From positions 1 to 44,520 of the forward strand of contig QCSV01000006.1 of the NCBI GenBank assembly GCA_003211415.1: a stretch of 44,520 nt of DNA. The letters are read 5' to 3'. Shown one piece after another: positions 1-8,560 of the stretch; the stretch's first letter is position 1; the number at the start of each line of letters is the position of its first letter. The stretch is from Prochlorococcus sp. AG-670-M15 (GTDB taxonomy: Bacteria; Cyanobacteriota; Cyanobacteriia; PCC-6307; Cyanobiaceae). Under the pieces are notes generated by a model. It was given only the letters and a program-made list of their open reading frames with translations, searched no databases and was not told the DNA's origin. The position numbers and the translations under genes are program-made.

Positions 1-663
1 TTCTACTTCCTGTTGTGAATTTTGTTTACCAGGTCCCATAGAAACCTTAACCAATGCATGTCTCAAAACCTTACCTTCTAGATGATATCCTCGCTGCAAT
101 TCTTCAATAATAAAATCCTCTTCCAACTCTTCACTAGGCTCTCTTAATACAGCTTCATGCAAGTTTGGATCAAATTGTTGGCCAACAACTCTCATGGGTG
201 ACACTCCCTGTTGTTTTAAAACTTCTACCAATTGTTTATACAATCCTTGATAACTTCTATGAAGAGCTTGAGCTTCTTCACTTTCTGGTTTAAGTTGTTG
301 TCTTGCTCTCTCAAAATTATCAACAATAGGAAGTATTGCAGTTAAAGTTTTTGAAACGAGTTGGATTTTTAAATCGTCCTGATCCCTAGACTGCCTTTTT
401 CTAAAATTATCAAAGTCTGCTGAAATCCTTACATATTGATTTTTTAATGTTTCATGCTCTTTTTCTAATTGTTCTAATCTTGCATCATTATTTGAAATAG
501 TATTTTTTAATTCTTCAGTATTTATTTCTTCTATTTTTTGAGAAGATAATTCATCATTTTCGGTGGTTGAATTTTGCATAGATGATATATCTTCAGGAGC
601 ATTATCCTGGTTAGAAACATCATTTTCTTTATTATCAATATTGTCTGATTGATTTTCAATCAT
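1..663 (-). CDS. grpE: GrpE, nucleotide exchange factor of DnaK (3' end beyond window)
   Basis: Co-chaperone that releases ADP from DnaK in the cytoplasmic DnaK-DnaJ-GrpE folding cycle. I translated the minus strand from the ATG at 663. It opens with an acidic, Asn/Ser/Glu-rich disordered segment of about 65 residues, then a long predicted coiled coil with the family stretch [18 protein letters not shown]. The beta-wing end follows, with [12 protein letters not shown] and [17 protein letters not shown]. About 221 codons are visible without a stop, so only a short C-terminal tail is missing past position 1. In related genomes dnaJ follows immediately downstream, which would lie outside the window. 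dnaK itself is some 33 kb away. Identification is firm; only the exact end is unknown. Confidence 0.95.
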   Translation of the reverse strand, partial: MIENQSDNIDNKENDVSNQDNAPEDISSMQNSTTENDELSSQKIEEINTEELKNTISNNDARLEQLEKEHETLKNQYVRISADFDNFRKRQSRDQDDLKIQLVSKTLTAILPIVDNFERARQQLKPESEEAQALHRSYQGLYKQLVEVLKQQGVSPMRVVGQQFDPNLHEAVLREPSEELEEDFIIEELQRGYHLEGKVLRHALVKVSMGPGKQNSQQEVE

Positions 664-716
664 TTTTCTAAAATTTAATAGATCTATTCTCCAATAAAGT
701 GATGCACAAAACAAGT

Positions 717-730
717 TGCGGAAGGCCGCA
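717..730 (-). terminator. Short GC-rich hairpin after msrB
   Basis: TGCGG and CCGCA pair as a 5-bp stem around a 4-nt loop, seven bases beyond the msrB stop. On the minus strand the stem is followed by ACTTGTTTTG, which is only a partial U-tract. Its GC content stands out in a very AT-rich genome. It could end msrB transcription or slow it before grpE. This is a weak terminator prediction. Confidence 0.35.
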
Positions 731-737
731 CAAATAT

Positions 738-1232
738 TTACTCAGGAACAAACTTTAATGCTAATCCATTGTTACAGTATCTTTTACCAGTCGGAAGTGG
801 TCCATCATTGAAGACATGTCCTTGATGACCTCCGCATTGAGAGCAATGATATTCGGTTCTTGGGACAATTAACTTGAAATCAACTTTCGTTTCTACTGAT
901 CCTTGAATTGAATCCCAAAAACTTGGCCATCCTGTACCACTATCGTATTTTTTAGCTGAGGAAAAAAGTGGCAAATCGCATCCTGCACAGTGAAAAATTC
1001 CTTTTCTTTTCTCATTATTTAATTGACTGCTGAAAGCTCTTTCAGTCCCTTCCTCCCTCAAAATATAGTAAGATTCCTTACTAAGCCTAGCTTTCCATTC
1101 GTCTTTTGAAAAATTCCACTCTTCTTTAGAAGCAAGTGAAGATGCTAATACTTGCATGGGCTTAAAAATTATTTTTAAGAATGACATAGTAGGAATTAGA
1201 ATAAAAGTTCTTCTTGATAGAAATTGATTCAT
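738..1232 (-). CDS. msrB: Peptide-methionine (R)-S-oxide reductase
   Basis: Repairs oxidised methionine R-sulfoxide in proteins. The MsrB fold covers about residues 38-163. Two zinc CxxC pairs are visible (C82/C85 in HCAGC and C130/C133 in HCSQC), along with GTGWPSFW near 99-106 and the catalytic cysteine C153 in [11 protein letters not shown]. The first 32 residues are extra to the catalytic domain. They contain SRRTFI followed by a hydrophobic stretch ending near ALASS-like residues, which could be a twin-arginine or membrane signal. The lysine and proline inside the hydrophobic part make this uncertain. An internal Met (M16 or M26) could be the true start. The gene is divergent from dusA with only 22 bp between the two start codons. 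Confidence 0.93.
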   Translation of the reverse strand: MNQFLSRRTFILIPTMSFLKIIFKPMQVLASSLASKEEWNFSKDEWKARLSKESYYILREEGTERAFSSQLNNEKRKGIFHCAGCDLPLFSSAKKYDSGTGWPSFWDSIQGSVETKVDFKLIVPRTEYHCSQCGGHQGHVFNDGPLPTGKRYCNNGLALKFVPE

Positions 1233-1254
1233 ATATTTAAATCACAAAAAAATA

Positions 1255-2259
1255 ATGAATTTCATTCAGCCTAATTCTATTAAAAATATTCATAAATTAA
1301 GTATCGCTCCAATGATGGATTGTACTGATAGACATTTCAGAATGATAATGAGAAAAATAAGCTCCGAAGCTCTATTGTATACGGAAATGATAGTAGCCCA
1401 GAGTTTGGTTTATACGAATAAAAAAGAAAATTTTTTAGACTTTAATGGTGAAGAACACCCGATATCGATTCAGTTTGGCGGAGACGATCCTAAAATCTTA
1501 AAAGAAGCAGCCCAAATGGCGGAGGATTGGGGTTATGACGAAATAAACTTTAATGTTGGTTGTCCAAGTCCAAGGGTCTGTTCTGGAAATTTTGGCGCTT
1601 CACTTATGAAATACCCTAAAACAGTAGCAAAATGTATAGAGTCCTTAAAAAATAATTGCAACTTACCGGTTACGATTAAACACAGAATCGGTGTAGACGA
1701 TGATGATAGTTTCGTGAACTTGAATAATTTCGTAAGAATTATCGCAAATGCTGGTGCTGACAGATTTACAGTTCATGCAAGAAAAGCAATATTAAAAGGT
1801 CTAAATCCAAAACAAAACAGGACCATACCGCCACTAAATTATGATGTAGTAAAAAAATTAAAAAAATTAAATCCAGAATTGTTAATAGAAATCAATGGGG
1901 GTTTAACAAATATCGATCAATCATTAAAAGCCTTAAATGATTTTGATGGGGTCATGATTGGACGTTCAATTTATAAACATCCCTTAAGATGGTCTAAAAT
2001 TGATCAAAAGATTTATGGAATTAATAAAGAGCCCAAATCTGCTTCAAATATTATTTTCTCCTTAATTCCATACATAGAGGCGCATGTGAGTAATGGAGGA
2101 AAATCTTGGGATATTTGTAAACATCTTATAAATTTAGTAGAAGGAATACCGAAAGCTAAAATTTGGAGAAATCAAATTTCAAATAAATCTATTAAAAAAG
2201 AATTAACTATTGAATATTTGTTTAAATTAACAACAGCGCTTAAGGAAATGGGTTACTGA
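1255..2259 (+). CDS. dusA: tRNA-dihydrouridine synthase, DusA type
   Basis: FMN-dependent reduction of uridine to dihydrouridine in the tRNA D-loop. At 334 aa it has the usual family length. The TIM-barrel starts with SIAPMMDCTDRHFR (about 16-29). The catalytic cysteine is C103 in FNVGCPSPRVCSGNFGASLM, and the spacing and the NFGASLM tail favour the DusA subgroup over DusB/DusC. FTVHARKAILKG near 172 and the phosphate-binding INGG (about 222) and GVMIGR (about 241) are present. The C-terminal helical tRNA-binding region is intact. The 3' end overlaps the convergent RRM gene by 7 bp. The ATG at 1255 is the first in-frame start; the divergent msrB leaves almost no promoter space. Confidence 0.93.
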   Translation: MNFIQPNSIKNIHKLSIAPMMDCTDRHFRMIMRKISSEALLYTEMIVAQSLVYTNKKENFLDFNGEEHPISIQFGGDDPKILKEAAQMAEDWGYDEINFNVGCPSPRVCSGNFGASLMKYPKTVAKCIESLKNNCNLPVTIKHRIGVDDDDSFVNLNNFVRIIANAGADRFTVHARKAILKGLNPKQNRTIPPLNYDVVKKLKKLNPELLIEINGGLTNIDQSLKALNDFDGVMIGRSIYKHPLRWSKIDQKIYGINKEPKSASNIIFSLIPYIEAHVSNGGKSWDICKHLINLVEGIPKAKIWRNQISNKSIKKELTIEYLFKLTTALKEMGY

Positions 2260-2798
2260 TTTGTCTCATTTGAAGGATTGCTCTCATTGGACACGCCCCT
2301 TTTTCTCCTGCTCCTACCATTTTCATATTCAGAGTTTTCAGAAGAATTTCCATAACTTCTGTCTTCCCAACCTTCTGCTCCAGAAGATTTATTAGCATTA
2401 AAGCTATTAGATCCTGAATTACCGCCACCGTATCCGCCACCTCCGTAGCCGCCACCTCCATAGCCGCCACCATTATTACCGCCGCCGTAGCCGCCACCTC
2501 CATAGCCGCCGCCATTATTACCGCCACCTCTCCCTCCTCTACGGGATCCACCAGAACCTCTAGGCTCAGCTTTATTAATTCTTAATGGTCTACCCATAAG
2601 TTCAGTGCCTTGCAAACCATCAATAGCTGTTGACTCAATCGCTTCATCTGCCATTTCAATGAATGCAAATCCTCTTTTCCTTCCAGTATCTCTCTCCAAG
2701 GGAAGAGAACAATTTAAAACTTCACCAAAAGGGGCAAACAACTGTATAACATCTTCACGCTCTGCGCGGAAGGGCAAATTGCCAACAAAAATACTCAC
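2253..2798 (-). CDS. Glycine-rich RRM RNA-binding protein (cyanobacterial Rbp type)
   Basis: Single RNA recognition motif protein like the cold- and mRNA-associated Rbp proteins of cyanobacteria. The RRM fills residues 2-77, with RNP2 as IFVGNL (3-8) and RNP1 as RGFAFIEM (42-49). Aromatic residues at F4, F44 and F46 are retained for RNA stacking. Residues about 81-131 are a repeat of GGGYGGG and GGGNN units. A polar, Ser/Asn/Glu-rich tail with a basic RSRRKR patch (about 162-167) follows. The start is a GTG at 2798; starting there gives the RNP2 strand at the expected position and no nearby ATG does. A terminator-like hairpin lies in the leader just upstream. The 3' end overlaps dusA by 7 bp. 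Confidence 0.9.
   Translation of the reverse strand: MSIFVGNLPFRAEREDVIQLFAPFGEVLNCSLPLERDTGRKRGFAFIEMADEAIESTAIDGLQGTELMGRPLRINKAEPRGSGGSRRGGRGGGNNGGGYGGGGYGGGNNGGGYGGGGYGGGGYGGGNSGSNSFNANKSSGAEGWEDRSYGNSSENSEYENGRSRRKRGVSNESNPSNETNQ
2418..2535. repeat. GC-rich tandem repeats encoding the Gly/Tyr region of the RRM protein
   Basis: On the plus strand GCCGCCACC, TCCATAGCC and ATTATTACCGCC units recur, including two near-identical copies of roughly 42 bp. They encode GGGYGGG and GGNNGGG segments. Base composition here is far above that of the surrounding DNA, so copy number may vary between strains by slippage. Confidence 0.75.
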
Positions 2799-2826
2799 TT
2801 TAAACTCAACAAAAAATTTACCTTAT

Positions 2827-2847
2827 AAAAAAACTACAATGTGTAGT
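2827..2847 (-). promoter_or_regulatory. Terminator-like hairpin in the leader of the RRM gene
   Basis: On the minus strand ACTACA, a CAT loop and TGTAGT form a 6-bp stem followed by seven U residues. It lies about 28 nt upstream of the RRM start codon and about 65 nt after the argH stop. It may end argH transcription. A promoter between it and the RRM gene has almost no room, so if a TAGAAT box at 2872-2867 is the -10 element, the hairpin sits in the RRM 5' leader and could attenuate. The stem is AT-rich and weak. Confidence 0.4.
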
Positions 2848-2911
2848 CTCATAACTTTGCTTTACTATTCTACTTCAAAGCATACCCTTGTTGTAGAAAA
2901 ATAATTGAGAT

Positions 2912-4291
2912 TCAAAGTAACAATCTTTTTTCCCAATTATTTACCTCTTTTTCTACCTGAACAAAACCAGTGCCACCTTCGCTATTTCTTGATTTAACGA
3001 CATTAAGAGGCTTTAAATCCACAAAAACATCCTCTTCAAATTTGGGATGAAATTTTTTAAATTCATCAATTTTAAGGTTTTTAAATAACATTTTTCTCTC
3101 GAGGCAATATTTAACCATTTGACCAACAACTTGATAAGCAGTCCTAAAAGGAACATTTTTACCAACTAAGTAATCTGCCAAATCAGTAGCATTAGAAAAG
3201 TCGTTTTCTACGGAATCAGATAGATTTTGAATATTAAATTCAATGCCCTCATTAATTAGAATAGTCATCGCTGTAATACAAGAGGATATTGTTTCTGCAG
3301 TATCAAATATTGGCTCTTTATCCTCTTGAAAGTCCTTATTGTAAGAAAGTGGTACCCCTTTGACCATCGTTAACAATGCCTGGAGATGTCCATACACCCT
3401 TCCTGTCTTACCTCTTATCAATTCTGGAACATCAGGATTTTTTTTCTGCGGCATTAAGCTACTTCCTGTGGCACATTTATCTGTTAATTTTGCAAAAGAA
3501 AATTCATCAGTTACCCATAAAATTATTTCCTCTGAAATTTTACTTAAATGAGACATCAATATAGCAGATGCAGAAACAAACTCTATACAAAAATCTCTAT
3601 CACTTACTGCATCAATACTGTTTTTATAAATCTTTTTAAAACCCAATTCTGAAGCTGTGAAGTGCCTATCTATTTTTATTTTTGTTCCAGCTAATGCTGC
3701 AGCTCCTAATGGAGAAATATTCACTCTTGAGCGCACTTCTTTATACCTTTCACGGTCTCTTTGGAGCATTTCTATATAAGCCAATAAATGATGAGCCAAA
3801 GATAATGGTTGAGCTCTTTGCATATGGGTATATCCAGGAATCAAAGTATAAATATTTGATTTCGCAAGATTTAAGAAGGATTTTTGCAAATCGGTTATTA
3901 AAATTTCAATATTGTCAATCTCTTTTCTTAGCCACAATCTTATATCTGTACCAACTTGATCATTTCTACTTCTACCTGTGTGTAATTTTTTTCCAGTTTC
4001 ACCAATTAAACTTATCAGCTTTTCTTCTATGCAATAGTGAATATCTTCAGAAGGTGGACTAGGGTAAAATTTACCCTCCAAATACTCAACTTTTATTAAC
4101 TCTAAACCATTAATAATTTGCAAAGCTTCAGAAGAGGATAAAACTTTTGTTTTGCCAAGCATTTTCGCATGAGCAATCGAGCAATCTAAATCTTCTAAAA
4201 TAAGCTTTCTATCAAAACCAATTGAGGCATTAAACTTTTCAATAAAAGGGTCAAGTGCATTATCAAACCTTTTACTCCAAACTTTTGCCAT
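2912..4291 (-). CDS. argH: Argininosuccinate lyase
   Basis: Last step of arginine synthesis, splitting argininosuccinate into arginine and fumarate. At 459 aa it is the normal family size. It starts [10 protein letters not shown], has the active-site [18 protein letters not shown] near 155-172 and the fumarase-superfamily signature [12 protein letters not shown] near 277-288 with its catalytic serine. [12 protein letters not shown] (about 101-112) binds substrate. The partner argG lies about 26 kb away on the other side of the origin, so the two genes are not an operon. Downstream is the RRM gene, upstream the PP2C-like phosphatase with a 62-bp gap. Confidence 0.97.
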   Translation of the reverse strand: MAKVWSKRFDNALDPFIEKFNASIGFDRKLILEDLDCSIAHAKMLGKTKVLSSSEALQIINGLELIKVEYLEGKFYPSPPSEDIHYCIEEKLISLIGETGKKLHTGRSRNDQVGTDIRLWLRKEIDNIEILITDLQKSFLNLAKSNIYTLIPGYTHMQRAQPLSLAHHLLAYIEMLQRDRERYKEVRSRVNISPLGAAALAGTKIKIDRHFTASELGFKKIYKNSIDAVSDRDFCIEFVSASAILMSHLSKISEEIILWVTDEFSFAKLTDKCATGSSLMPQKKNPDVPELIRGKTGRVYGHLQALLTMVKGVPLSYNKDFQEDKEPIFDTAETISSCITAMTILINEGIEFNIQNLSDSVENDFSNATDLADYLVGKNVPFRTAYQVVGQMVKYCLERKMLFKNLKIDEFKKFHPKFEEDVFVDLKPLNVVKSRNSEGGTGFVQVEKEVNNWEKRLLL

Positions 4292-4353
4292 ATCAATTAG
4301 TAACTTTAAGTATCTCTAATAAAGCATTTTTTTATATAAGTGACAAAAAATAT

Positions 4354-5697
4354 CTATTTCAATTGAAAAATAACCATCGAAGCATCATCTTCAAGATGTC
4401 TATTTTGCCCTGTAAAATCATCTAACTTTTTAAATATTTTATTTAAAATTTCTTGGGATGTATAAGATTGCTTACATAATTTTGTAAGAGTTTTAATTAA
4501 TCTTTCCTCATCAAATCTTTGTCCTAAAGAATTAGAAGTATCAATTACCCCATCTGTATAGTAAAGAACTAAATCATTTTGATTAAGCTTAATTTCACCA
4601 CAATGATATTCAGCATCTTTTTGTAGTCCAAGTACAAATCCTTTTGCATCTAATTTAATAATTTTCTGATCTGAACTTTTCCAAAGCAGAGGAGGATTAT
4701 GAGCTGCATTAGCGAATCTCAATTTTCTAGTTCTAGGATCATAATCTGAGTAAAATAATGTCACAAATCTATGTGATTGATCTAGATCATTTATTGCTAA
4801 TTGATTCAAATCATGCAAAATTCTATCTGGAGGAAGACCAGTAAGAACCTCTGCACGTAGCATTCCTCTTAACATAGTCATTAAAAGACCTGCTGGAATC
4901 CCTTTACCCATGACATCACCTATTACAAAGGCCCATCTTGATTTTTCTTTCCTTTTTTCAGAAATATTCGTCTTTAAACACATAAAATCATAGTAATCTC
5001 CTCCAAGCTGAAGAGCTGGTCTACAATGTGCAGCTAGGTCAATACCATGGATAATTGGACAATAATCGGGAAGTAATTGAGATTGAATTTCAGCACCAGT
5101 GGAAATTTCTCTATCTACATTTTCATGCTTTTTCTTTGTTTTTATTAAAAAGTGATTTTCTAAGCCAACAGCTAAACAATTCTCAATAAAATTAAAATTA
5201 CTATCTTCAATAATCGTCTGTCTAGAAATATCTTCGCTAAAAATATAAATAAATCCTCTACATTTACCTCTGGATATTATTTTTTTTGTTTCAATTTTAA
5301 ATTCTTTAAATTTATTTTTTAAAGCATTTTCAAAAGTTAGAATTTCTTTTATTTTAAAATTTTTTGAAAAATGAAATTGATCCAAAAAACTATTAATCTC
5401 TTCTTGAATTGTTAAATATTCACAATTAACAGAAATTTTTATATTTTCATTCCATATCTCCCCCTCGTAATTTAAAGGTATAATTAAAATTATATTCTCC
5501 GAAAAAATATGTTTAAAAATTAAGCATACATAATCCAGTAATTTATTTATATTGGAAAATGATTTTAAATAATATGATAAAGAAGATGCAATTTCAGCAA
5601 ATTTATATTTATTTTTCAGAGTAACTTTAGGATCATTTTCTAAAAATTTTTGGATAAATTTATTCGAAAATATTTTTTCTTTTTGATTATTTGTCAA
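4354..5697 (-). CDS. PP2C-type serine phosphatase, RsbU/SpoIIE family
   Basis: The C-terminal half (about 205-447) is a SpoIIE/RsbU phosphatase: GGDYYDF and GDVMGKGIPAGLLMTMLRG carry metal-binding aspartates, YYTDGVID is the last conserved strand, and DDASMVIF closes the domain. The N-terminal 190 residues are AT-rich, poorly conserved and look like a GAF-type sensor fold, which is inference from pattern only. Such proteins dephosphorylate anti-anti-sigma factors in partner-switching, but no STAS or anti-sigma kinase gene lies in this window. The predicted start is TTG at 5697, since upstream codons in this frame hold no ATG before a stop. The gene lies 67 bp downstream of ftsY. Confidence 0.88.
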   Translation of the reverse strand: MTNNQKEKIFSNKFIQKFLENDPKVTLKNKYKFAEIASSLSYYLKSFSNINKLLDYVCLIFKHIFSENIILIIPLNYEGEIWNENIKISVNCEYLTIQEEINSFLDQFHFSKNFKIKEILTFENALKNKFKEFKIETKKIISRGKCRGFIYIFSEDISRQTIIEDSNFNFIENCLAVGLENHFLIKTKKKHENVDREISTGAEIQSQLLPDYCPIIHGIDLAAHCRPALQLGGDYYDFMCLKTNISEKRKEKSRWAFVIGDVMGKGIPAGLLMTMLRGMLRAEVLTGLPPDRILHDLNQLAINDLDQSHRFVTLFYSDYDPRTRKLRFANAAHNPPLLWKSSDQKIIKLDAKGFVLGLQKDAEYHCGEIKLNQNDLVLYYTDGVIDTSNSLGQRFDEERLIKTLTKLCKQSYTSQEILNKIFKKLDDFTGQNRHLEDDASMVIFQLK

Positions 5698-5764
5698 AAC
5701 AAATCTAATAGATAAATATGTTTTAACATTAAATTTAAGTTTTTAAAAAAAATTAATTAAATAT

Positions 5765-6994
5765 TTATTTATCTGCAAGCATAGCCTCCACAAATTCATA
5801 ACTATTAAATGGTCTCAAATCTTTTATACCTTCTCCAGCTCCAATAAACCTTATAGGCAAATTTACTTCTTCAGATACAGCTAAAGAGACACCTCCTCTA
5901 GAAGTGCCATCTAATTTAGTAATAATTGCTCCACTTAAATCTGCTGACTTAGCGAAGCTTTTTGCTTGTTTTAAGCCATTTTGTCCCTGACTTGCATCCA
6001 AAACTAATAATGATTCAACAATTGCATCTGGGACCTTTTTATCAATAATTTTTTTTATTTTTGCCAATTCATCCATCAAATTATTTTTTGTTTGCAATCT
6101 ACCCGCTGTATCAACAAGTAATAAATCAACATTTCTTTTTTTTGCAGAATTAATTGCATCAAAGACTACAGCAGCTGGATCAGCATTTTTTGATTGATTA
6201 GATATAACGTCAACATTACTTCTATCTCCCCAAACTTTAAGTTGTTCTACTGCAGCCGCTCTAAAAGTATCAGCAGCAGCAATCAAAGTTTTATAATTAC
6301 TTTTTGATGACAAATATGCTAATTTTCCTAAGGTAGTAGTTTTACCAACACCATTTACTCCTACTAACAACCAGACATTTAACTTACCTTTTTGAGGAAC
6401 TAAAAGATCAGAACCCGAATTTTTTATTGGTTTATCGATAATTAATTTTAATTCCTTCTTCAAGAATTTTATTCCTGCTTCTCCACCCACAACTTCCTCG
6501 TTTAATTTTGTTCTAAGAGAACTTATAACTTTATCGGTTGAATCAATCCCTACATCAGCTCTTATCAATAGAGTCTCTAAATCATCAAGAGATTCAGGAG
6601 TAAGAGGATCATCTCCCAATTTGTCCAATAATTCAGTAACAAATCCTTTTCGGGTTTCTTCTAATCCTCTCCGTAATTTAGTTAACCAATCAATTTCATC
6701 AATCGATATTTGATTTATATTTTTTCCTTGAGCAGCTAATACCATTGCCGACCAAGTAAAATTATCATCAAATTCTCCTAATTCAGGTTCAGCAATAGTT
6801 TCAGACTGTCCAGCAATATTTTCTTTATTAGGAATATCAATCAATTCTTGCTTTTGCTCTTCCTGTTTCTCTAATTCTTGCTTTTGCTCTTCCTGTTTCT
6901 CTAATTCTTGCTTTTGCTCTTCCTGTCGTTTTTTTAAAAGAGCATAAGCTTGTGCAGCCCATTCACGAGAATTATCAGAATCAGTATTTGTCAT
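5765..6994 (-). CDS. ftsY: Signal recognition particle receptor FtsY
   Basis: SRP-receptor GTPase that docks ribosome-SRP complexes at the membrane translocon. The C-terminal NG domain (about 115-409) is complete. It has the helical N domain, the G1 loop GVNGVGKTTTLGKLA, DTAGRLQTK as G3, TKLDGTSRGG as G4 and the closing FIGAGEGIKDLRPF. The N-terminal A region (about 1-90) is acidic and glutamine-rich, with three near-perfect copies of a 10-residue QEEQKQELEK unit, and is expected to be flexible. Start is the ATG at 6994. It is followed by the phosphatase gene and preceded by nusB, all on the same strand. Confidence 0.96.
   Translation of the reverse strand: MTNTDSDNSREWAAQAYALLKKRQEEQKQELEKQEEQKQELEKQEEQKQELIDIPNKENIAGQSETIAEPELGEFDDNFTWSAMVLAAQGKNINQISIDEIDWLTKLRRGLEETRKGFVTELLDKLGDDPLTPESLDDLETLLIRADVGIDSTDKVISSLRTKLNEEVVGGEAGIKFLKKELKLIIDKPIKNSGSDLLVPQKGKLNVWLLVGVNGVGKTTTLGKLAYLSSKSNYKTLIAAADTFRAAAVEQLKVWGDRSNVDVISNQSKNADPAAVVFDAINSAKKRNVDLLLVDTAGRLQTKNNLMDELAKIKKIIDKKVPDAIVESLLVLDASQGQNGLKQAKSFAKSADLSGAIITKLDGTSRGGVSLAVSEEVNLPIRFIGAGEGIKDLRPFNSYEFVEAMLADK
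6841..6930. repeat. 30-bp tandem repeat, three copies, in ftsY
   Basis: Three contiguous 30-bp units share the core AATTCTTGCTTTTGCTCTTC, with only edge differences. They encode QEEQKQELEK repeats in the acidic A region of FtsY and keep the reading frame, so gain or loss of a unit would be tolerated. Confidence 0.9.
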
Positions 6995-7060
6995 TATTAT
7001 CTATAGTTCGTAATTAAAATTTTCTAAATACTATTTATTTATATCAAATAATTATGACAA

Positions 7061-7678
7061 TTAAATTGTTTGTAATCTCCTTAAAACTCCATTAATAAAT
7101 TTTCTTCCTTGCAAATCACTATATTTGTTAGCCAAATTAACGGCCTCATCGCAAGCAACAGCTATAGGTGTATTCAAAAAATTTATATCCACGTAAGCTA
7201 GACGCAAAATATCCCTATCAATTCTTGGTAATCTTTTTAATCTCCAACCATCCATTACTTGATCAATATCTGAATCAATACTTTGAAGATTATTAATTAT
7301 ATTGCAAATCCTTTGATTTACATCCTCTCTAATATCTATTTGACCGCTAGAAACAATTAATTTTGGAAAATCTAGAGTGACAGAGAGTGTATTCATTACA
7401 GTTTCAATTTTTGTCAAAGATTTTTTTAACTCATCTCGAACATTTGAATAAGAAGAATCAACACCTTCTTGCAATTCACTATCTAATATTTTTTGGGAAG
7501 CATTTTCTAACTCTGACTCGCAATTATCTAATTCCTCTCTGCAATGATTTATTAAAGAATCCAAAGCAGATTCAAAAATTTCTTCTATCTCAAATTTATT
7601 TAATTTAAAATCACCTTTATCTTTTATAAGGCCAAGAGAAATTAAAGATAATTCTCTAGAAAGGGATCTATTATGCAT
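7061..7678 (-). CDS. nusB: Transcription antitermination factor NusB
   Basis: All-helical RNA-binding factor that acts with NusE (S10) in rRNA antitermination. The conserved part is near the C-terminus: WRLKRLPRIDRDILRLAYVDI (about 144-164) followed by AVNLANKYSDLQGRKFINGVL. The protein is about 205 aa, longer than the roughly 140 aa of enteric NusB. The extra length is an acidic, helical insertion between the N-terminal RSLSRELSLISLGLI and the C-terminal core, as in other cyanobacteria. I chose ATG at 7678; a TTG one codon upstream is possible. It begins three bases after the DUF502 stop and is likely translationally coupled to it. Confidence 0.92.
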   Translation of the reverse strand: MHNRSLSRELSLISLGLIKDKGDFKLNKFEIEEIFESALDSLINHCREELDNCESELENASQKILDSELQEGVDSSYSNVRDELKKSLTKIETVMNTLSVTLDFPKLIVSSGQIDIREDVNQRICNIINNLQSIDSDIDQVMDGWRLKRLPRIDRDILRLAYVDINFLNTPIAVACDEAVNLANKYSDLQGRKFINGVLRRLQTI

Positions 7679-7681
7679 CAA

Positions 7682-8416
7682 TTATGAAGAAGTATTACTG
7701 GAAGCTCGTAATTGAGAAAACAATTTTGAAAATGTTGGGTTTGTGGTGTTATTTTTCTCGTCTGGATTAACTATCCCAGCAGAAATTATTGTTCTAAAAG
7801 CATCTTCAACAGAAATATCCAAATCCTTAACTGAAGACTCAGGAACGAGTGTGTACCAGCCAGTAGTTGGGTTTGGTGCTGTAGGTATGAAAACACTAAG
7901 TAACTTTTCTTCCAATTCTGGCTGTAGAGAAGGTCCTACATCTCCAGTTACAAAACCTACACTATATAGTCCCTCACGAGGATATTCAACTAAAACAACT
8001 CGTCTAAATCTATTAGATTTATTACTTAAGAAAGTTTCTAGCAATTGTTTAAGAGTTTTATAAACTGCTCCAGCTACTGGAATTTTTGATAAAGTACCCT
8101 CTCCAAATTCTAATAACCATCTTCCTACAAAATTTCTCGCCATCAAGCCTATAAGCAAAATAGCTAATAAAGGAACAGTTAAACCTAAGGTAAGATTAAT
8201 TAAATCTTGTAATAAGGGATTTAAATTAATAAAAGGATTTAGTTGCTTTGGGACTGAAGTAACTAACGTTAAAACAAATTTACTAACTAATGATGACAGC
8301 CAGATTGTTGTTGCTAAGGGTATTACAACTAACAACCCAGCAATAAGATCATTTTTGAGATCTTGTTGAAGCCTAGATCCTAAATTCGAATCTTGATTTT
8401 GATTAGATTCAACCAA
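7682..8416 (-). CDS. DUF502 family membrane protein
   Basis: Family of unknown function shared by cyanobacteria, other bacteria and plants (the plant relatives are the COV-like proteins). At least two transmembrane helices are visible: LIAGLLVVIPLATTIWLSSL (about 25-44) and VPLLAILLIGLMARNFVG (about 81-98). A conserved soluble part follows, with PVAGAVYKTLKQLLETFL and VFIPTAPNPTTGWYTLVP (about 175-192). The C-terminal 25 residues are Ser/Thr/Asn-rich. The start is a TTG at 8416, because no ATG precedes the first helix. It heads a run of minus-strand genes (nusB directly abutting, then ftsY). No function is claimed. Confidence 0.85.
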   Translation of the reverse strand: MVESNQNQDSNLGSRLQQDLKNDLIAGLLVVIPLATTIWLSSLVSKFVLTLVTSVPKQLNPFINLNPLLQDLINLTLGLTVPLLAILLIGLMARNFVGRWLLEFGEGTLSKIPVAGAVYKTLKQLLETFLSNKSNRFRRVVLVEYPREGLYSVGFVTGDVGPSLQPELEEKLLSVFIPTAPNPTTGWYTLVPESSVKDLDISVEDAFRTIISAGIVNPDEKNNTTNPTFSKLFSQLRASSNTSS

Positions 8417-8542
8417 AATAACGTTTTAACTATATTAACTTTACTAATAATTTAACTGTTTTTACTCAGTTAGGATATATTTTTCTTAAATATATCTATT
8501 TTATTTATAAGTTTATACTCCAAAATTAACTTTTAAAAGAAA

Positions 8543-8551
8543 TGCTATAAA
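8543..8551 (+). promoter_or_regulatory. Possible extended -10 promoter of queG
   Basis: TGCTATAAA matches an extended -10 element (TG-n-TATAAT with one mismatch) and ends nine bases before the queG ATG. If used, the transcript would have a leader of only a few bases. No clear -35 element is visible. The 144-bp divergent gap also has other A/T-rich boxes, so this is a weak call. Confidence 0.3.
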
Positions 8552-8560
8552 GAAAAAGAA

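Noticed and set aside
2240..2551. Minus-strand ORF of 103 aa rich in Met, Ala and Val
   Set aside because: It is the second frame of the glycine-rich repeat in the RRM gene; its repetitive composition follows from the GGN codons of the true frame.
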